NCBI RefSeq assembly: GCF_050624435.1
Contig: NC_134537.1
Coordinates: 118,719,586-118,783,585 of the forward strand
DNA: 64,000 nt
Direction: 5' to 3'
Origin: Tenrec ecaudatus
Lineage: Eukaryota; Chordata; Mammalia; Afrosoricida; Tenrecidae
In this document: in pieces, positions 11,826 to 23,626 of the stretch
How positions within the stretch are numbered: the stretch's first letter is position 1
Layout: every line of letters starts with the position of its first letter
Program-made: the position numbers and the translations under genes
Notes under the pieces: generated by a model
Told to the model about the DNA's origin: nothing
The model's database searches: none
What the model saw: only the letters and a program-made list of their open reading frames with translations

Positions 11826-11984
11826 ATGATTTTAGAATGGGGAACTTTGAAATATATATTAATTTTAAAATAACAATGATAACGAGTGTATGTCAATTGG
11901 TAAATGTTTATTACAAATAACTCTTTTCCAGTGCTCACCTTCCGGTTACTGAGAAAAGTGGGAGAGTCTTACGTTTTCCTAGAT

Positions 11985-12395
11985 GTTCTCACTGTTGCTA
12001 GTGCCATGGGGTTGGTTCTGACTCAGCGACTGCGTAGCAGAAGGGAGCGATGCGCAAGGTCGGGCGCCATGCCCACGGTTGCTAGGATGGCTGAGTCCAG
12101 GGTGGCAGCCAAGGTGCTCATCCATTTTGTTGCAGGGTTTCCTTTTTTCTCTGTCCCTCTACCAAATAGGATGTCCACACCCAGGGACTAGTCTCCTGAT
12201 AACAGGCCCAAAGTACATGAGAGGAAACCTTGCGTTCTCTCTTCTCAAGAGCATCCTGGCTGTGCTTTTTCTGAGACAGGTTTATTCGCTCTTCTGGCAA
12301 ATCTTCTTTAAGAAGACACCTGGATTCCTTAGTTGCTGTAGTCAATCCGTTTTGGTATTGCCCATCATGAGGCTTCGGGAAGACCCGATATTTTT
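11985..12395 (-). mobile_element. RTE1-type (BovB-related) LINE, 3' end
   Basis: On the plus strand the 3' end appears in reverse: 'gccatggggttggttctgactcagcgac', then 'agccaaggtgctcatccattttgttgcagggttt', 'ccagggactagtctcctgataacaggcccaaagtacatgagagg' and 'gagcatcctggctgtgctttttctgagacagg'. These match the C-terminal coding and 3' UTR region of the afrotherian RTE. The 103- and 106-codon frames here are shadows. Confidence 0.85.
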
Positions 12396-12410
12396 GTGAG
12401 ATTGCCAGAA

Positions 12411-12474
12411 TTAAAAAGACAAACAACATTTTAACATTAAAATTAAAAAGACAAATAACATTTTAGCATTTAGT
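12411..12474. repeat. Two-copy tandem repeat of 32 bp
   Basis: Unit 1 (12411-12442) and unit 2 (12443-12474) both read 'ttaaaaagacaaa.aacattttaacatt' with two or three differences. A small recent duplication, not part of a longer array. Confidence 0.85.
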
Positions 12475-12544
12475 ATTTATTTAGCAATTAAAAAAACACA
12501 ACATTATGAAAATGGTTTTGACCTCATGGGCCTCATGCAAAGGT

Positions 12545-12592
12545 CTCAGGCTCTCTCAGGGGTTCCCAGGCTGAACTTTGAGAATTACTGGT
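12545..12592 (-). mobile_element. Possible MER5-like hAT terminus
   Basis: 'ccaggctgaactttgagaattactgg' resembles the terminal inverted repeat end of old hAT elements of the MER5 group. Only one end is recognisable. Confidence 0.3.
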
Positions 12593-14807
12593 TTAGGGAC
12601 AGTCTGGGCTAATTACGTAGCCTCCACAGCTGGCAGTCCCTGGTGGGGGATGACTGTTTTCACTCTGCCTCCTACATCAGTGTGCACGCACAGTACGTTC
12701 TTCCGAGTTAAGGCATTATTGTTCGATCAAAGTGTAAACCTGAGTGAGAGAGCTAACACATCATACTGCTAATAGCTCTCACTTCTCTAGTGTGACTACG
12801 CTGGTTTAATTTTAGCTTTCAAGTTCCTGAGAGCAGAAAAGAGATGAAAAAGAACAGAGGAGCAGAAAGTTTTTGGTCAACTTGGTCCATTCATAGCATG
12901 GCCCGAACCCACTCTGGGAGTAAGCTACTTAACCTATAATTATGAAAAGAAGCCATTTGTGAATTATTTTAATTACATAATTGTGTCCTCAGCTACATGG
13001 ATTCACAGTCCCCCTGTGGCCACTAACTCTCAGTGTAGGGCTTACTGATCTAAGCCATGGAAAGCAGGTATATTACTAGGAAAAAACCAATCAAACAACC
13101 TCCCCCTCTACTTTCTGTGATCAAGTCTTTCACTGATAACCATACAGGCAGCACTCTATTAATCTGTCATATTCCTCCCCCCCATCTTCTTCCAACCTCT
13201 TTTAAACTTAGAAATAATTTATGCTTTTGTCACCTGTGCTTTTTCTCAAATGAGTTCTTTTCTTTGCCTTCACTTACTTACCCTCCGGGACCTGAAGCGC
13301 TGTTTCATTCCAGAGAAGGCACATATTCCATTTGAGCAACTGTGCCGGGACATCCTTAGAAATGAAATTCTAATCTTTCTTAATAGGGCAAGAATGGAAC
13401 TATAGTGTCGGGTAATGAATGTCAATTTAGCTTACTATTAGCTTCTTTGGATGAAAAGTACAAATATACTAAATTGGAGGGAAACCCAATCTCTTTAGCC
13501 ACTGCATATCCGTGCCTCTGCACTATAAGTTCTGATTTCTGTTCCCATTGGCTGCAGCAGGCACCGCTGGCGGGAGAGCTGGGATGATCTGCTGAGATTG
13601 TTGGGTGTGGTTCCGGAAAGGAGTTGCTGAGATAGGGTCATTCAAGGGGTAGCTTAAATAGTGGTTTTAGTGAATGCCTGAGTTTAGTCAGGAAAAGTAA
13701 TTCCCATGAGAGAGGAGAGGAATACAAAGGATGAAAATAGATTGGGAAGTTAGGTGCAGGGAAGTGGGGGTGAAATCATCCTGACTATGAATAAATATGA
13801 GAGTGAGCCTGGGTGGGGGGGGGGGGAAGTAGCAGTAGGGCCTAGCAGCTGGGCAGCATGGGCTTGAAAGAAGAGGGCAGTTGCTTTGGCAGCAAACAGG
13901 GCAGGCTCTCTGGGAGAAGAAACCGTTTTGAGTGATGAATTGGTTCATTGAGGCAACAACTCTGCAAAATATTGTTCAATGTAGGATGTGGAACCAGATG
14001 TTTGTTGATGACAAATATCTCAGAAATGGTCACATTTTGGGGAGTAGAAAATGATTTTTTGAAAAACAACCCTAAAAAGGTATATAAGCCAAGGTTACAC
14101 TCTGTGTTATCTTAATTAATGTTTTCCATTGTGAATCTCTAAGTTCTAATATCCATCGCAATGGCTACCCAGGACTCACAGAAACAATCCACATTGAAGG
14201 GTTTATTGAGGAGGTTAACAAGTGGTAATGCTAGTGAGAAATGCTCAGGTGAGCTGTGTAATACGAGATGTTACACAACTCTTTTAGGGCTGGTAATGCA
14301 TGTCCAAAAGGGAGCATCACTTTACTGGAAGCCTCAACCTGAAGGCATTCAGCTCAAACACCACCGTGGGTCAGCAAACCCATCTTCCTGAATTAAATGC
14401 CCAGAAGCAGCCCATCCCATAAGCCTCTTCCCAAAGGCACTCAGCCCCATTTCTGTGTGCTGATAAGCCCAGCTTCCCCAATTAGGTGTCCAGAGAAACC
14501 CTACTCTGAAAACCAGCCTCCTGCACAAATGCACCGGCTTTACTTGCTCTGTGGGTTTGGAAAGTCCGCTCTTCCTTTCCACGCTCTGCGGCTGCTGCTT
14601 TGATGGTATAACTGTCTTCTGGATCAAGGAGATTCACGGGGCAGGGATCTTGCATTCAGAGAGTGTATTCCACACCTGGCTCTTGCTGGCAATTAGATCC
14701 ACCTTGCTGTATGCTCCCAAGTATTTTGGGAATAGAAAAACCAACTCAGGAATTTTCTCTTCACCGAAATTTCAATTGATGGTTAATGGGGAAAAGGACT
14801 TCTGAAG
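12593..14807. other. Unassigned stretch
   Basis: Mostly unique-looking sequence. It contains a G run (13815-13826), a TATA-like 'ggtatataagcc' near 14078 and several overlapping 60-90 codon frames (14161-14805) that conflict with each other. No gene or repeat family is supported. Confidence 0.45.
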
Positions 14808-15004
14808 CCTCTGAGTAGTGCAAAGGGTTAAGTACTTGGCTGCTAACCCATAGTTGGAGGGAGGTTTAAATCCACCCAGAGGCCCCTCAGAAGAAAAGCC
14901 TGGTGATCTACTTAAAAAACAAACAAACAAACAAACAAACAAACAACCCAACAATGCAAAGCTCTCTGAAGCACAGCTCTATTCTGATGCACACAAAGTT
15001 GCCA
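14808..15004 (+). mobile_element. AfroSINE, variant without the middle block
   Basis: Head 'tgagtagtgcaaagggttaagtacttggctgctaaccc', then 'tcagaagaaaagcctggtgatctact', a (CAAA) expansion (about 14916-14946), and 'gaagcacagctctattctgatgcacac'. This alternative middle ('cctggtgatctactt…') marks a different AfroSINE subfamily from the common long form here. Confidence 0.8.
14916..14946 (+). repeat. (CAAA)n microsatellite inside a SINE
   Basis: About eight AAAC units expanded from the A-rich middle of the surrounding AfroSINE variant. Confidence 0.9.
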
Positions 15005-15196
15005 TACCAAAACCAGACTCAGCACCACTGAGTCAACCCAGACATAGCGATCCTGTATGACAGAGTAGAACTGCCCCTGTGGGTTTCTGGGATTGAAACT
15101 CTGATGGAATTAGGAAAGTCCATCTTTCTTCCTTGGAGCAGCGGCGGGCTTGAACTTCTAACCTTACAGTAGACCCCCGTGCTATCAGGGTTCCAT
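15005..15196 (-). mobile_element. AfroSINE, inverted against its neighbour
   Basis: Abuts the previous plus-strand copy tail to tail. Minus-strand order: 'ggaaccctgatagcacgg' head, 'ggttagaagttcaagcccgcc', 'aagatggactttc' middle, 'cagggg…ttctactctgtcatacaggatcgctatg' end. Confidence 0.87.
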
Positions 15197-15455
15197 ACGT
15201 TAGACTGAACTCAAGGACAGCGGTTTCTTTAGTTGGGTTTTCAGAGGCAATAACTATTTATTCTTTCTCCCAGACTCTCCTCCTACATTTCCTCTCCACC
15301 AATCCTGGCCTTCGTTTAGTTCTAGTCAAGCCACATCCCCTCCTGCTTGCGCAGATGTTTATAACATTCCTCCAGCCAGTAATTTCAACACATCTACTCC
15401 TTCTTGAGCTCTCATAGATCCCTTTCCCCCAAATCATCGAACTGTACCTCATTCT
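15197..15455. other. Unassigned stretch
   Basis: Short T/C-rich interval. A 74-codon minus frame shows no family features. It ends at the target site of the next L1 insertion. Confidence 0.45.
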
Positions 15456-17446
15456 TAAAAATATTATGTGCTTTCTGTGCATTGGCTGCTCTGAGCAGGG
15501 ATATCATCCTTTAAGACTTGGCGGGCCAGGATGTGCTCTACTCTCTCTTCCTCCCCCTTCATTTTCTCCTGTGTGCTCTGATCAAACATGTCCCTCTCCC
15601 TGAGCTGTAGCTTCAGTGCTGTCCTCTGAAATAAGTTCTTGTAGTTGGGATTGGGGCTGACCCCTCAAACCTCTCCACTGGTGCCCTACTCCATGCTGCC
15701 ATGTTGCATTCACATCTTGGAGCACTGGGTTGAAGTCTGGTCCCTCTTTCGCTGTAGAGATATAAACAATACCCTCTCCTTTGGTGAGTTAGTGCCCTAC
15801 GCCCCCCATGTCTTTTTTTGCCCTACACATCCCCCCCCCACTCATTTTTAGTTGGCTACCATATGTATTCCTGGATTTGGTGTGGCCCCTTCCATACTAC
15901 CTGGATCTCACCTCCCTTATATCCCTTTTGTACTTTTTAAAGCTTATCTAAGTGGACTCATGTTGTACTTGTCCTTTTGTGCTTCGCTTACTTCGCTTAG
16001 CATAATTTCCTCCAGTTCTTTGCAAGTGGCGATGTGCTTCGTGCATTCATCACTGTTTTTTTAGCGATGCATAGTACTCCACTGCATGTATGTACCACAG
16101 GTTTTTAATCCATTCACACAGAGAGGACCATATGGCTTGCCCACTATGAGACATGACATATTTTACTGACCCATGGCCCTATGGGAGACCACACTGGAGA
16201 CACAGTGTAGGAATGGCACCTGGGATGATCCCACTACACGGAGACAAAACACTAAGGGTGTGCAATAGGACAGCAAAGGGAACAGAGCAAGGAAGTCTCC
16301 AGGGAATGCCAAAAATAGACTTTGGGCCCCAGGGCATAACATTCCATCAGACTTGACTAGAAAACACTCCTAAAGGTCAACAAACAGACCTTGAACTATT
16401 TACAGACTTTTCTCTTTTTTTGTCATTGGTTTGTTGTTTTCTTTTGTTGCTTTGTTTTGCTCTGTCTTGTTTTTGTTCATATTATTAATTCTAAAGGTCT
16501 ATCTAAATAAGATGGGTGGGATAAACAATCTAGAGGAGAAAACAACATGACCGATGGTTGTGGGTACGGGTGGTGGTGGTGGTATGGGAAAGGGAGAGGT
16601 GGGGGAAAGGAAGTAGGTGTTAACAAACTCAGGGATGAGGGAACAAGTGATCCAAAGTCGGTGGCAAGGAGGGCGTAGGAGGCCTGGTAGGACTTGATCA
16701 AGGGCAACAACGCCTACATGGAAGAAGCACACCAGCCTGTGTGATCACGAGGTGTTGATGGGATCAGGTAGCAGGTATCAAAGAACAAAAGCTCATATCA
16801 TTGTAAATGAGGGGAGTGTGGAATGGGGACCCATAGCCCATCTGTAGGGAACTGGACATCCCCTTACAGAAGGATCACAGGGAGGAGATTAGCCAGTCAG
16901 GGTGCAGCGTAGCAATGATGAAACATACAACTTCCCTCCAGTTCTTTAATGCTTTCTCCTCCCCACTATCATGATCACAAGTCTACCTTACAAATCCAGC
17001 TTACCAGCAGATGTACACTGGTACAGATAAGGACTAGAAACACAGGGAAACCAGGACAGATGAATCTCTCCGGACCAGTGGTGAGAATGGTGCTACCGCG
17101 AGGGTGGAGGGAAGGTGGGGTAGAAAGGGGTAACTGATTCCAGGATCTACATATAACCCCCTCCCTGGGGGAAGGACAACAGAAAAGTGTGTGAAAGGAG
17201 ATGTCAGACAGTGTAAGACATGACAAAATAATAATCATTTATAAATTATCAAGGGTTCCTGAGGGAGTGGGACAGGGAGGGAGTGGGGGAAATGAGGAGC
17301 TGATACCAAAGGCCAAAGTAGAAAGCAAATGTTTTGAAAATGATAATGGCAACAAATGTACAAATGTACTTGACACAATATATTACATGTATGTATGGAT
17401 TATGATTAGAGTTGTACGAGCCCCCAATAAAATGATTTAAAAATAT
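15456..17446 (+). mobile_element. Twin-primed (5'-inverted) L1 insertion
   Basis: Seen: 15468-16115 is antisense L1, first distal 3' UTR and then the ORF2 end (minus strand 'gagtactatgcatcgcta', EYYASL, as in ORF2 C-termini). 16116-17443 is sense 3' UTR of the same family, with the polypurine tract and the end 'gttgtacgagcccccaataaaatgattt'. The two pieces meet at adjacent points of the element when compared with the copy at 52506-54904, where both map near 54546. Flanks share 'taaaaatat' (15456-15464 and 17438-17446), preceded by TT, which fits an L1 endonuclease site. Known: twin priming produces exactly this inverted-5' structure. Confidence 0.88.
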
Positions 17447-17512
17447 ATCAGGAGCCTTTACAACAGCACACATCATATTGTACTATATGACTTATGCATC
17501 ATTAGCACAATA

Positions 17513-17695
17513 TTTTTTGGTAGTGCAGTGGGTTATGCAACCAACCAGATGCCCTAGGGGGAAAAGCATCTGTCTACCTCTGTATAGATTTATAGTCTTG
17601 TAAACTTTTGGGTGGAGTACTACTGTGTCCTAGTGAGTCATTCTAAGCCCGAGTCAACTCAAGGGAAGTGTTTCTTTTGTTTGTTTGTTTTTGTT
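17513..17695 (+). mobile_element. AfroSINE, diverged
   Basis: Keeps 'ggtagtgcagtgggttatgcaaccaac', a middle block with 'gtatagatttatagtcttg', and 'gtcctagtgagtcattctaagcccgagtcaactc' with a GTTT-rich tail. Confidence 0.75.
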
Positions 17696-17975
17696 TTTAG
17701 ACAGAGAGCAGACAAGCAAGGGCTTCCAGGCAGCATCCATGGAAGTAGCAGTCAGGAAATAAAAACCAAATGAGACAAATGAGTTGCAAACGATTACTTT
17801 AAAGTGTTAAAAAGGAACGATGTCACTCATAATGAAAAATTGAACAAAAATGATCAATTGCCACGAAAGCAACCAGGAACCGGATGGAAACATTAAAGCA
17901 GAGGAAGAACTTGTCTTACCAGTGGGCGTTTGGGGAAGGTGTGCAGGCAGGGCAGAAAGGGCTGCGCCTTGATAT

Positions 17976-18105
17976 CTGGCTGAGCTGACTTTGAATTCTT
18001 GGTCAGCCACTCCCAGAACCTCTCTGAGCATCAGTGTTGTTTTCTGGAAAATGGAGTTAGCCATGCATACTGACCTGACAGGCAATTGTAATAGTCACTT
18101 AAAAT
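17976..18105 (+). mobile_element. MIR SINE fragment
   Basis: 'tgactttgaattcttggtcagccactcccagaacctctctgagcatcagtgttgttttctggaaaatgg' follows the MIR core. Confidence 0.65.
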
Positions 18106-18446
18106 GCACCTAACCCCGGCAGTGACAGTCTTCCCTCAGGTCTGACTTAGATTTGCATATATAATCCTTGTCAGCACAAAGCCCAAGGTGCTTTCCCAAA
18201 GATCCACAAACTTGCGGGCACTTCTGCTCCCAGGGTTTTATCCAAGTCCTCTCTCTCCCGCTGGCTCTGCTCTTCTGCTTTTCTAATATTCTCTTGTCTG
18301 GGGGCTTACCTTTGCTTTGCCCCGGCGGCAACTCAGATGTGAAGCTCATACCTTTCCCTCCATTCCACACAGAAGCGGTCCTGTAAGGCCTTTAGATGGG
18401 CACAGACTTTACCAGAGTTTTATGGTGGGGGGAGGGAGAGTAGGCG

Positions 18447-18448
<2 letters not shown>
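18106..18448. other. Unassigned stretch
   Basis: No repeat or gene recognised. Frames here run on into the microsatellite that follows. Confidence 0.45.
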
Positions 18449-18510
<62 letters not shown>

Positions 18511-18640
18511 GAGAGGAGAGGAGAGGAGAGGAGAGGAGAGGAGAGGAGAGGAGAGGAGAGGAGAGGAGAGGAGAGGAGAGGAGAGGAGAGGAGAGGAGAG
18601 GAGAAGGGAGGAGAGGAGAGGAGAGGAGGGGAGAGGAGAG
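18449..18640 (+). repeat. (GA)n followed by (GGAGA)n purine microsatellite
   Basis: About 27 GA units (18449-18503) pass directly into about 27 GGAGA units (18503-18640), with a few substitutions near 18604-18630. The result is roughly 190 bp of uninterrupted purine on one strand. Frames of 81-122 codons on both strands are made of this repeat and are not genes. Long mirror-symmetric purine tracts can form intramolecular triplex DNA. Confidence 0.97.
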
Positions 18641-19189
18641 AGAGCAGGCTGCAACTTAACTGAATTAACATCAAGTTACCCTTGATTGTAAGCCCTTAGG
18701 GTGTTCTGTGATGCTGTAGACCCAACTCCTGTTCGCTCTTCTTTGCTCCCCCCGCCTTTTGGGAGCCCAAGTCAACCAAGAACCCTAACAACCCCCCACC
18801 CTGCTTCCCTTACACACAACCATTTAGAACCCTCAAATCGTGATGAGTCTCTACCTATCTGCTGGCATAGCCAGGGATTTTGCCAATTGAAATGATTATT
18901 TTTAGAGAATATGCTTCCTCATACCGCCCCCTCTCTCACCTGTTCAAATAGACGGAACCTCGTCTTCTGATTTGAGTGCCCTTTACATAAACATGCAGCA
19001 CACATCACGTAGGCACCCAGTAGATGGCTGCTGTCATGATCATCTTAGTTGTGGCTAAGAAAAAAAGACTGCAAATTCTTATTAGGAGGTGGGGTTTAGA
19101 GCCTGTATCACTGAATCTGCATGAACTCGTGACCTGCAAGCTATGGAATGAATACACAGGGATGTGCTGAGCAAGTCGGGGAGAAAACT
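18641..19189. other. Unassigned stretch
   Basis: No feature recognised. Confidence 0.45.
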
Positions 19190-19365
19190 TGGCGGTGCTG
19201 TAGTGATCACCACAAGGGTTGTGCTTTAAGCTGCCCTTTTGCCCCCCCCCCCCACTGTCTCTCTGAGGGCAAAAGATGAGGCTGTGTGCTCCAGTAAATA
19301 CTTAAAGTTTGGAAACCATATATGGGGTAGCCAGGAGTAAGAGTTGAGTCCACAGCGATGCTTGG
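19190..19365 (+). mobile_element. AfroSINE with poly-C insertion
   Basis: Order is 'gcggtgctgtagtgatcacc', 'aaagatgaggctgtgtgctccagtaaatacttaaag', then 'ggggtagccaggagtaagagttgagtcc'. A run of 12 C (19242-19253) sits between head and middle block. Confidence 0.72.
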
Positions 19366-19639
19366 CTCTTCGGCATGGTTTGCGGGAGCTCGGAGGCTAG
19401 ATCAGACGAGGTGATATGGCTTCTTTCCTGCTGAGGGACTCGGGCTTGGAGTGCTGAGCTTTTAGGTAAAGAGGCTGAGAACTTTGAAATTCCCTCAAAT
19501 CAACCACCCCGCTGAGGTCCAGCAACAGCCAACATCAATAACCAGAAGTGTGGGTTATGGTTTCTCTAGATATTTCACAGTCGACAGCCTTCCAGATTTT
19601 TCACCGGGGATCCAGATACGTGGAAGAGAAATACCATTC

Positions 19640-19712
19640 CTGTGTGCACCAACTAAATTCCTGACCCTTGGAATTTGTTGCTTTAAGCTCAGTTTGGGGG
19701 CTATTTGATACA
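19640..19712 (+). mobile_element. Possible MaLR-type LTR 3' end
   Basis: 'tttgttgctttaagctcagtttgggggctatttgatacactgcc' resembles the 'ttaagccactgagttttgggg.tatttgttac' end of ancient MaLR/ERVL LTRs. Confidence 0.4.
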
Positions 19713-19829
19713 CTGCCACGATGACTGGAAGAGTGGTTGTCTGACACGGTGCTTGGCTTTCAAGGATGATGAGTATTTGTCAGGCAGCTTTGTGTAGAAC
19801 AACGATGTTCTCAATTTTAATGTTTTCTT

Positions 19830-20265
19830 CATTCTTTTCAATTGAGGCTTTTCTCTGTTTTATTTTGTTATCGTTGTTAGTTATTTTTTAAGTGTGGTTG
19901 TTTGTTTTCCATAAGTTTTTCTGTATGCAAAATCTATATAGGTAAATCTAGAGAGACAATACATGAATTAATGGTTTCTTACAGTATGGCAAAAGAGGTT
20001 GGGGGAAAATGGAGAGCTCATGGAAAAAAGAAGAAAATATTCTAAAATTGATCATGGTAGTGATTGGATAGTTCTTCTTGATGTCATTGAAGTATTGAAT
20101 TATATAATATGTGGTTTATGTGCCAATAGAACTGTTAAAAATGTAGAGAATTTGGAAACGTTGATGACAACCCATGTACAAGTGTGTTTAATTTAATACA
20201 ATTGAATGATGGATTGTTATAAGATTTGCAAGAGCCACCCAATAAAATTATTAATAAAAATACAG
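19830..20265 (+). mobile_element. L1 3' UTR, older subfamily plus a second 3' terminus
   Basis: The first part ('ttctgtatgcaaaatctatataggtaaatctagagagaca', then 'gatcatggtagtgattgg…ttcttcttgatgtcattgaa…aactgttaaaaa') matches the older L1 3' end also seen at 26030-26345. Directly after that A-run comes the young-type terminus, 'gatgacaacccatgtacaagtg…ggattgttataagatttgcaagagccacccaataaaat'. This is either a short later insertion at the old tail or a chimeric ancestor. Confidence 0.65.
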
Positions 20266-23051
20266 AGAAAAAGCTGGGCTTTTGAGGAGAAAGGTAAGAA
20301 GTTCAGTGTAGTAAATAAGGATGTGGGGGAGAATCATGAGGTATAATTTTAAAAAAAATCATGAGAGAAGAAAAAGAGTACTGTTAATTTAGTGAAAACC
20401 ATACCTATTTGCTTGTTAATAGACATGATTTTCTCCTATACCACTGGCTTTGAAAATGTTGTTTCTCTAAACAGAGAAAGTGCATGCCATAGAGTTTCTG
20501 GAGGCTTTTCAAATTTCAGTTGGACAACTTCAGAATGTTTTAAAGTCCTTGAAACTCTTCACTCATTAGAACTACTCTCCAAGCTCAAGCTCAAGTGAAA
20601 TTGGTTTACAGTATATGCTGATGAATAATTCTCATTTGGCTGTTACCTGAAATGCACTATAATTACTCTTGGTTATTCACATCTAGTTTTAGCATGATTT
20701 TTGGGAGATGGCCGGGGGCACAAGTTGAGAATGAGAATCATTTCTCTCAGAGCATCCTGGATACTAATACATTTTGTATGTAATTTTCTACAGAGGTATT
20801 GATTTTAATCAACTTCCAAGATGCAGCACCACATTTGTCAAGATAGAAGACCCAAACGTGCAGTTGTTGTTGCTTTTTTCTTGGTGGAAAACTGGCTATA
20901 ATGAATGCATACAATATATTAGTTATCTATTAGTCTAAACATGCACGAAAGCACTGGATCATTGCCCTGTCTTGTGAAACGGTACAGGCTGCAGCCGGCC
21001 ATCGCTAGGGAGAGCCGAGTCAGCAGAACGCGTGTCCTGTGAAGATGTCGGTTTGTGAGAAATGCCTGACTGAGTGTGAAGCAGGAAGGTTATTAGATGA
21101 TGCATAGCGTAATTATAGCATTTATGGCAGAAAAACACAGCCACGGTGTGCAGTGTACATCAACATTCATGATATCATCTATCTTGGGGATATTGTATGA
21201 GCTCTGCAGTTCTGGAAGGATTTCAAGTCAAGTTTTGATTAATTTGGGGTGGTTTTATTTGGTTATTGAAGTGCAGCTTGATTGTGTGTGTGTGTGTTTC
21301 CCCCTCCTTTCTTTTAAGCTCTGACAACCTTGATTAAATTTCCCCTTGAGGAGTGGGAAGAAAGTAACTGTCACAACTTCTTTGAGATGAATGGCTTTAA
21401 GTACTTTGAGCGTAGCATCTCACAGTAACCTTTCTGGAAGATTAGTGGAAAGCAGAAAATCCTTGAAGCTCATGGAACATGGGAGCTCTTGTTTTGTTTG
21501 TCTGGATTGTCCCGTTTCTTCATTAGATCCAGATGCAGAGTTTATGCTTGTTTTTCCTCAGAGCTTCCATCTCATGATCACACAGCTGCCATGCAATTGG
21601 CCTGGCTGGTTCTCATGTCTAGCACTAAATGGCATGGGGGAGGAGCTTGGTTTTGTGATGCCGCCTGACATTTTTACAGAGAGGCACAGACAAGAGATGA
21701 GCTTTGTAAGCCTGGGAAAGTAAGCTACCAAGGGCTGAAACCCATGTTTTGGGCAATGATTATAAACTTTCACTTGTAAATTGCCAAAGAAAAGTTTACT
21801 TCGTCTTTGTGCAAATTACCTACAAATCTGCTGCCAATTACTTACAATCCTATGTATTTACATTTGTGATCTTCCCAACGATCTAGTACAAGCTGAAGTT
21901 AGCCCTTAAGGGATATTTTAATGGGCACACACTCTATTTTAGGTTAGTGAGAATTTATTTAAGATGATGTCCCAGGACCATGATTGAACACTGGAGATTC
22001 ACAGGAGTGTAAGATTTGCTGCCACGGTCCTCACAGTCTAATGTTGTAGAAAAACATTAGAGGATGGCATCACGGTGGGCAGAACCAACACTGTGCAGGT
22101 TCTAGTGATGACAAATTCCATGAAACGTTACTTCTAGAGCATCTTGTCTTTATGGAAGAATAAAAACTTCAGATATGAAAGATTTTTATTTTGGCACATT
22201 GACCATTTCTTTTTTGTTGGAGCCAATAAACATACTTTATGCTGAATGGAGTTAGAACAACACTGGTCAAAAAACAAAACAACAGACCCACGACAAACAA
22301 AATGAAAGCTACCAACAAGAACAAAAACAAAAATTTCAGAAATGATCAAGGACATGGAAGAAATACATGTTGAAGTTTCATTTTTAGGTATCATTAAGAA
22401 AATTGAATGAATAAATTATTATATAAAACTAAAAGAACAGTGTGCTGGAGGATTAAAAAAAATAGATCCGAGGACAAGAATGTGAATCGGTGTACTAATG
22501 TGTATTGGCAGATGTATGTGTGTGCATATTCATGCATGCACAGTAAGTATGTAGTCCCAAAATGTGTGGTCTTGAAGGTCACTAAGACTAGCCTCGGCCT
22601 TGACTTGTAAGCAAGTCGCAAGACTCAGAAAAGCTAGTTTAAACAGTTATTTATTAGCACCGAGTGATAAAGAGGATCAAGGTTGAGCTCATCAAAGGGC
22701 AAGGTGCATGAATAAACCTCCTGGAGAAACCAGGCACAAATTTCCAAGAGCCCTTCTTCGTGGAGTCACTTGGAGATGAGTTCAGTTCTCTCAGAAATAA
22801 TGTGTGACAAAACGTGTGAAGTGTTGCCAACCAAGGAAACTCACCCAACCCTTGGTGTCAGGATTTGTAAAAACAGGTCAGTCACTAAGGAACGTGCAAG
22901 CCCTGTGTGAATGACCTCAATTTCTCAGACTCCACCCCACCCCTGGCCCCTGAAGGCAGACAACGGGCATTCGCCACAAACCAGACATGGAATTAAGAAA
23001 CACATATTTGGCTAAACTCTTTCAATATGGCCTAAGGCCTCAAACACAGGA
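20266..23051. other. Largely unassigned 2.8 kb
   Basis: Holds a short GT run (21283-21298) and several conflicting frames (21097-21773, 22134-22848). The stretch 21380-21740 is unique-looking and could be worth a conservation check. No repeat family or splice pair convinced me. Confidence 0.4.
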
Positions 23052-23232
23052 AAACAAACGGAACCCACACAGCCGTGTTGATTCCAATTCCTAGGGATTC
23101 CTAGCCTACAACTCTTTAAAGAAGCAGACTACCTCATTTTTAACCCCCCAAGCAGCATGTGCATTTGAACTGCTCACCTTTCACTTAGCAGTCCAAAGAA
23201 AGCCACTGCAGTACCAGGAATCATCTATTAAA
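23052..23232 (-). mobile_element. AfroSINE
   Basis: Minus strand: 'tggtactgcagtggctttctttggactgctaag', 'ggtgagcagttcaaatgcac', 'aatgaggtagtctgcttctttaaagagttg'. Long form. Confidence 0.85.
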
Positions 23233-23397
23233 ACAGGTGTTCTTTATAAACACAGTGTGACTCCAAGCCTCAGGCATACAGAGACATTCTCAACACGCGC
23301 AGGCTCACAGGTGGCTTCCTGAGAGACAGACAGACTACAGATTGTGAATCCAGGATGCTGAGCGAACACTTTCCTACCTAATATACGTATATATTAT

Positions 23398-23440
23398 GGG
23401 GTTCAAAAAGTTTATGGAAAAGTTCCTTTATCTTTTAATT
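23398..23440 (+). mobile_element. Possible mariner-like terminus
   Basis: 'ggggttcaaaaagtttatggaaaagttcc' resembles the end of a short mammalian mariner-type repeat ('…ttcaaaaagttcatggaaaa…'). A related string occurs at 55533-55600. Confidence 0.3.
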
Positions 23441-23471
23441 GCATTTACACACACAGCTATATAAACAAACT

Positions 23472-23626
23472 CAAAACTCACTGTTATCTAGCTAGTGGTG
23501 ACTGTTGGCGAACCCCTGTGGGTTTCTGAGACTGTAACTCTTTAAGAGTGTAGAAAGGTCAAGTTCTCTCCTTTGGAGCTGCTGATGGTTTGAGGATCAC
23601 AGCCCAGTGCATAACCACTATATCAC

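Noticed and set aside
18317-18685. 122-codon plus frame and 81-84 codon minus frames
   Set aside because: They are translations of the GA/GGAGA microsatellite (Arg-Glu or Leu-Ser repeats).
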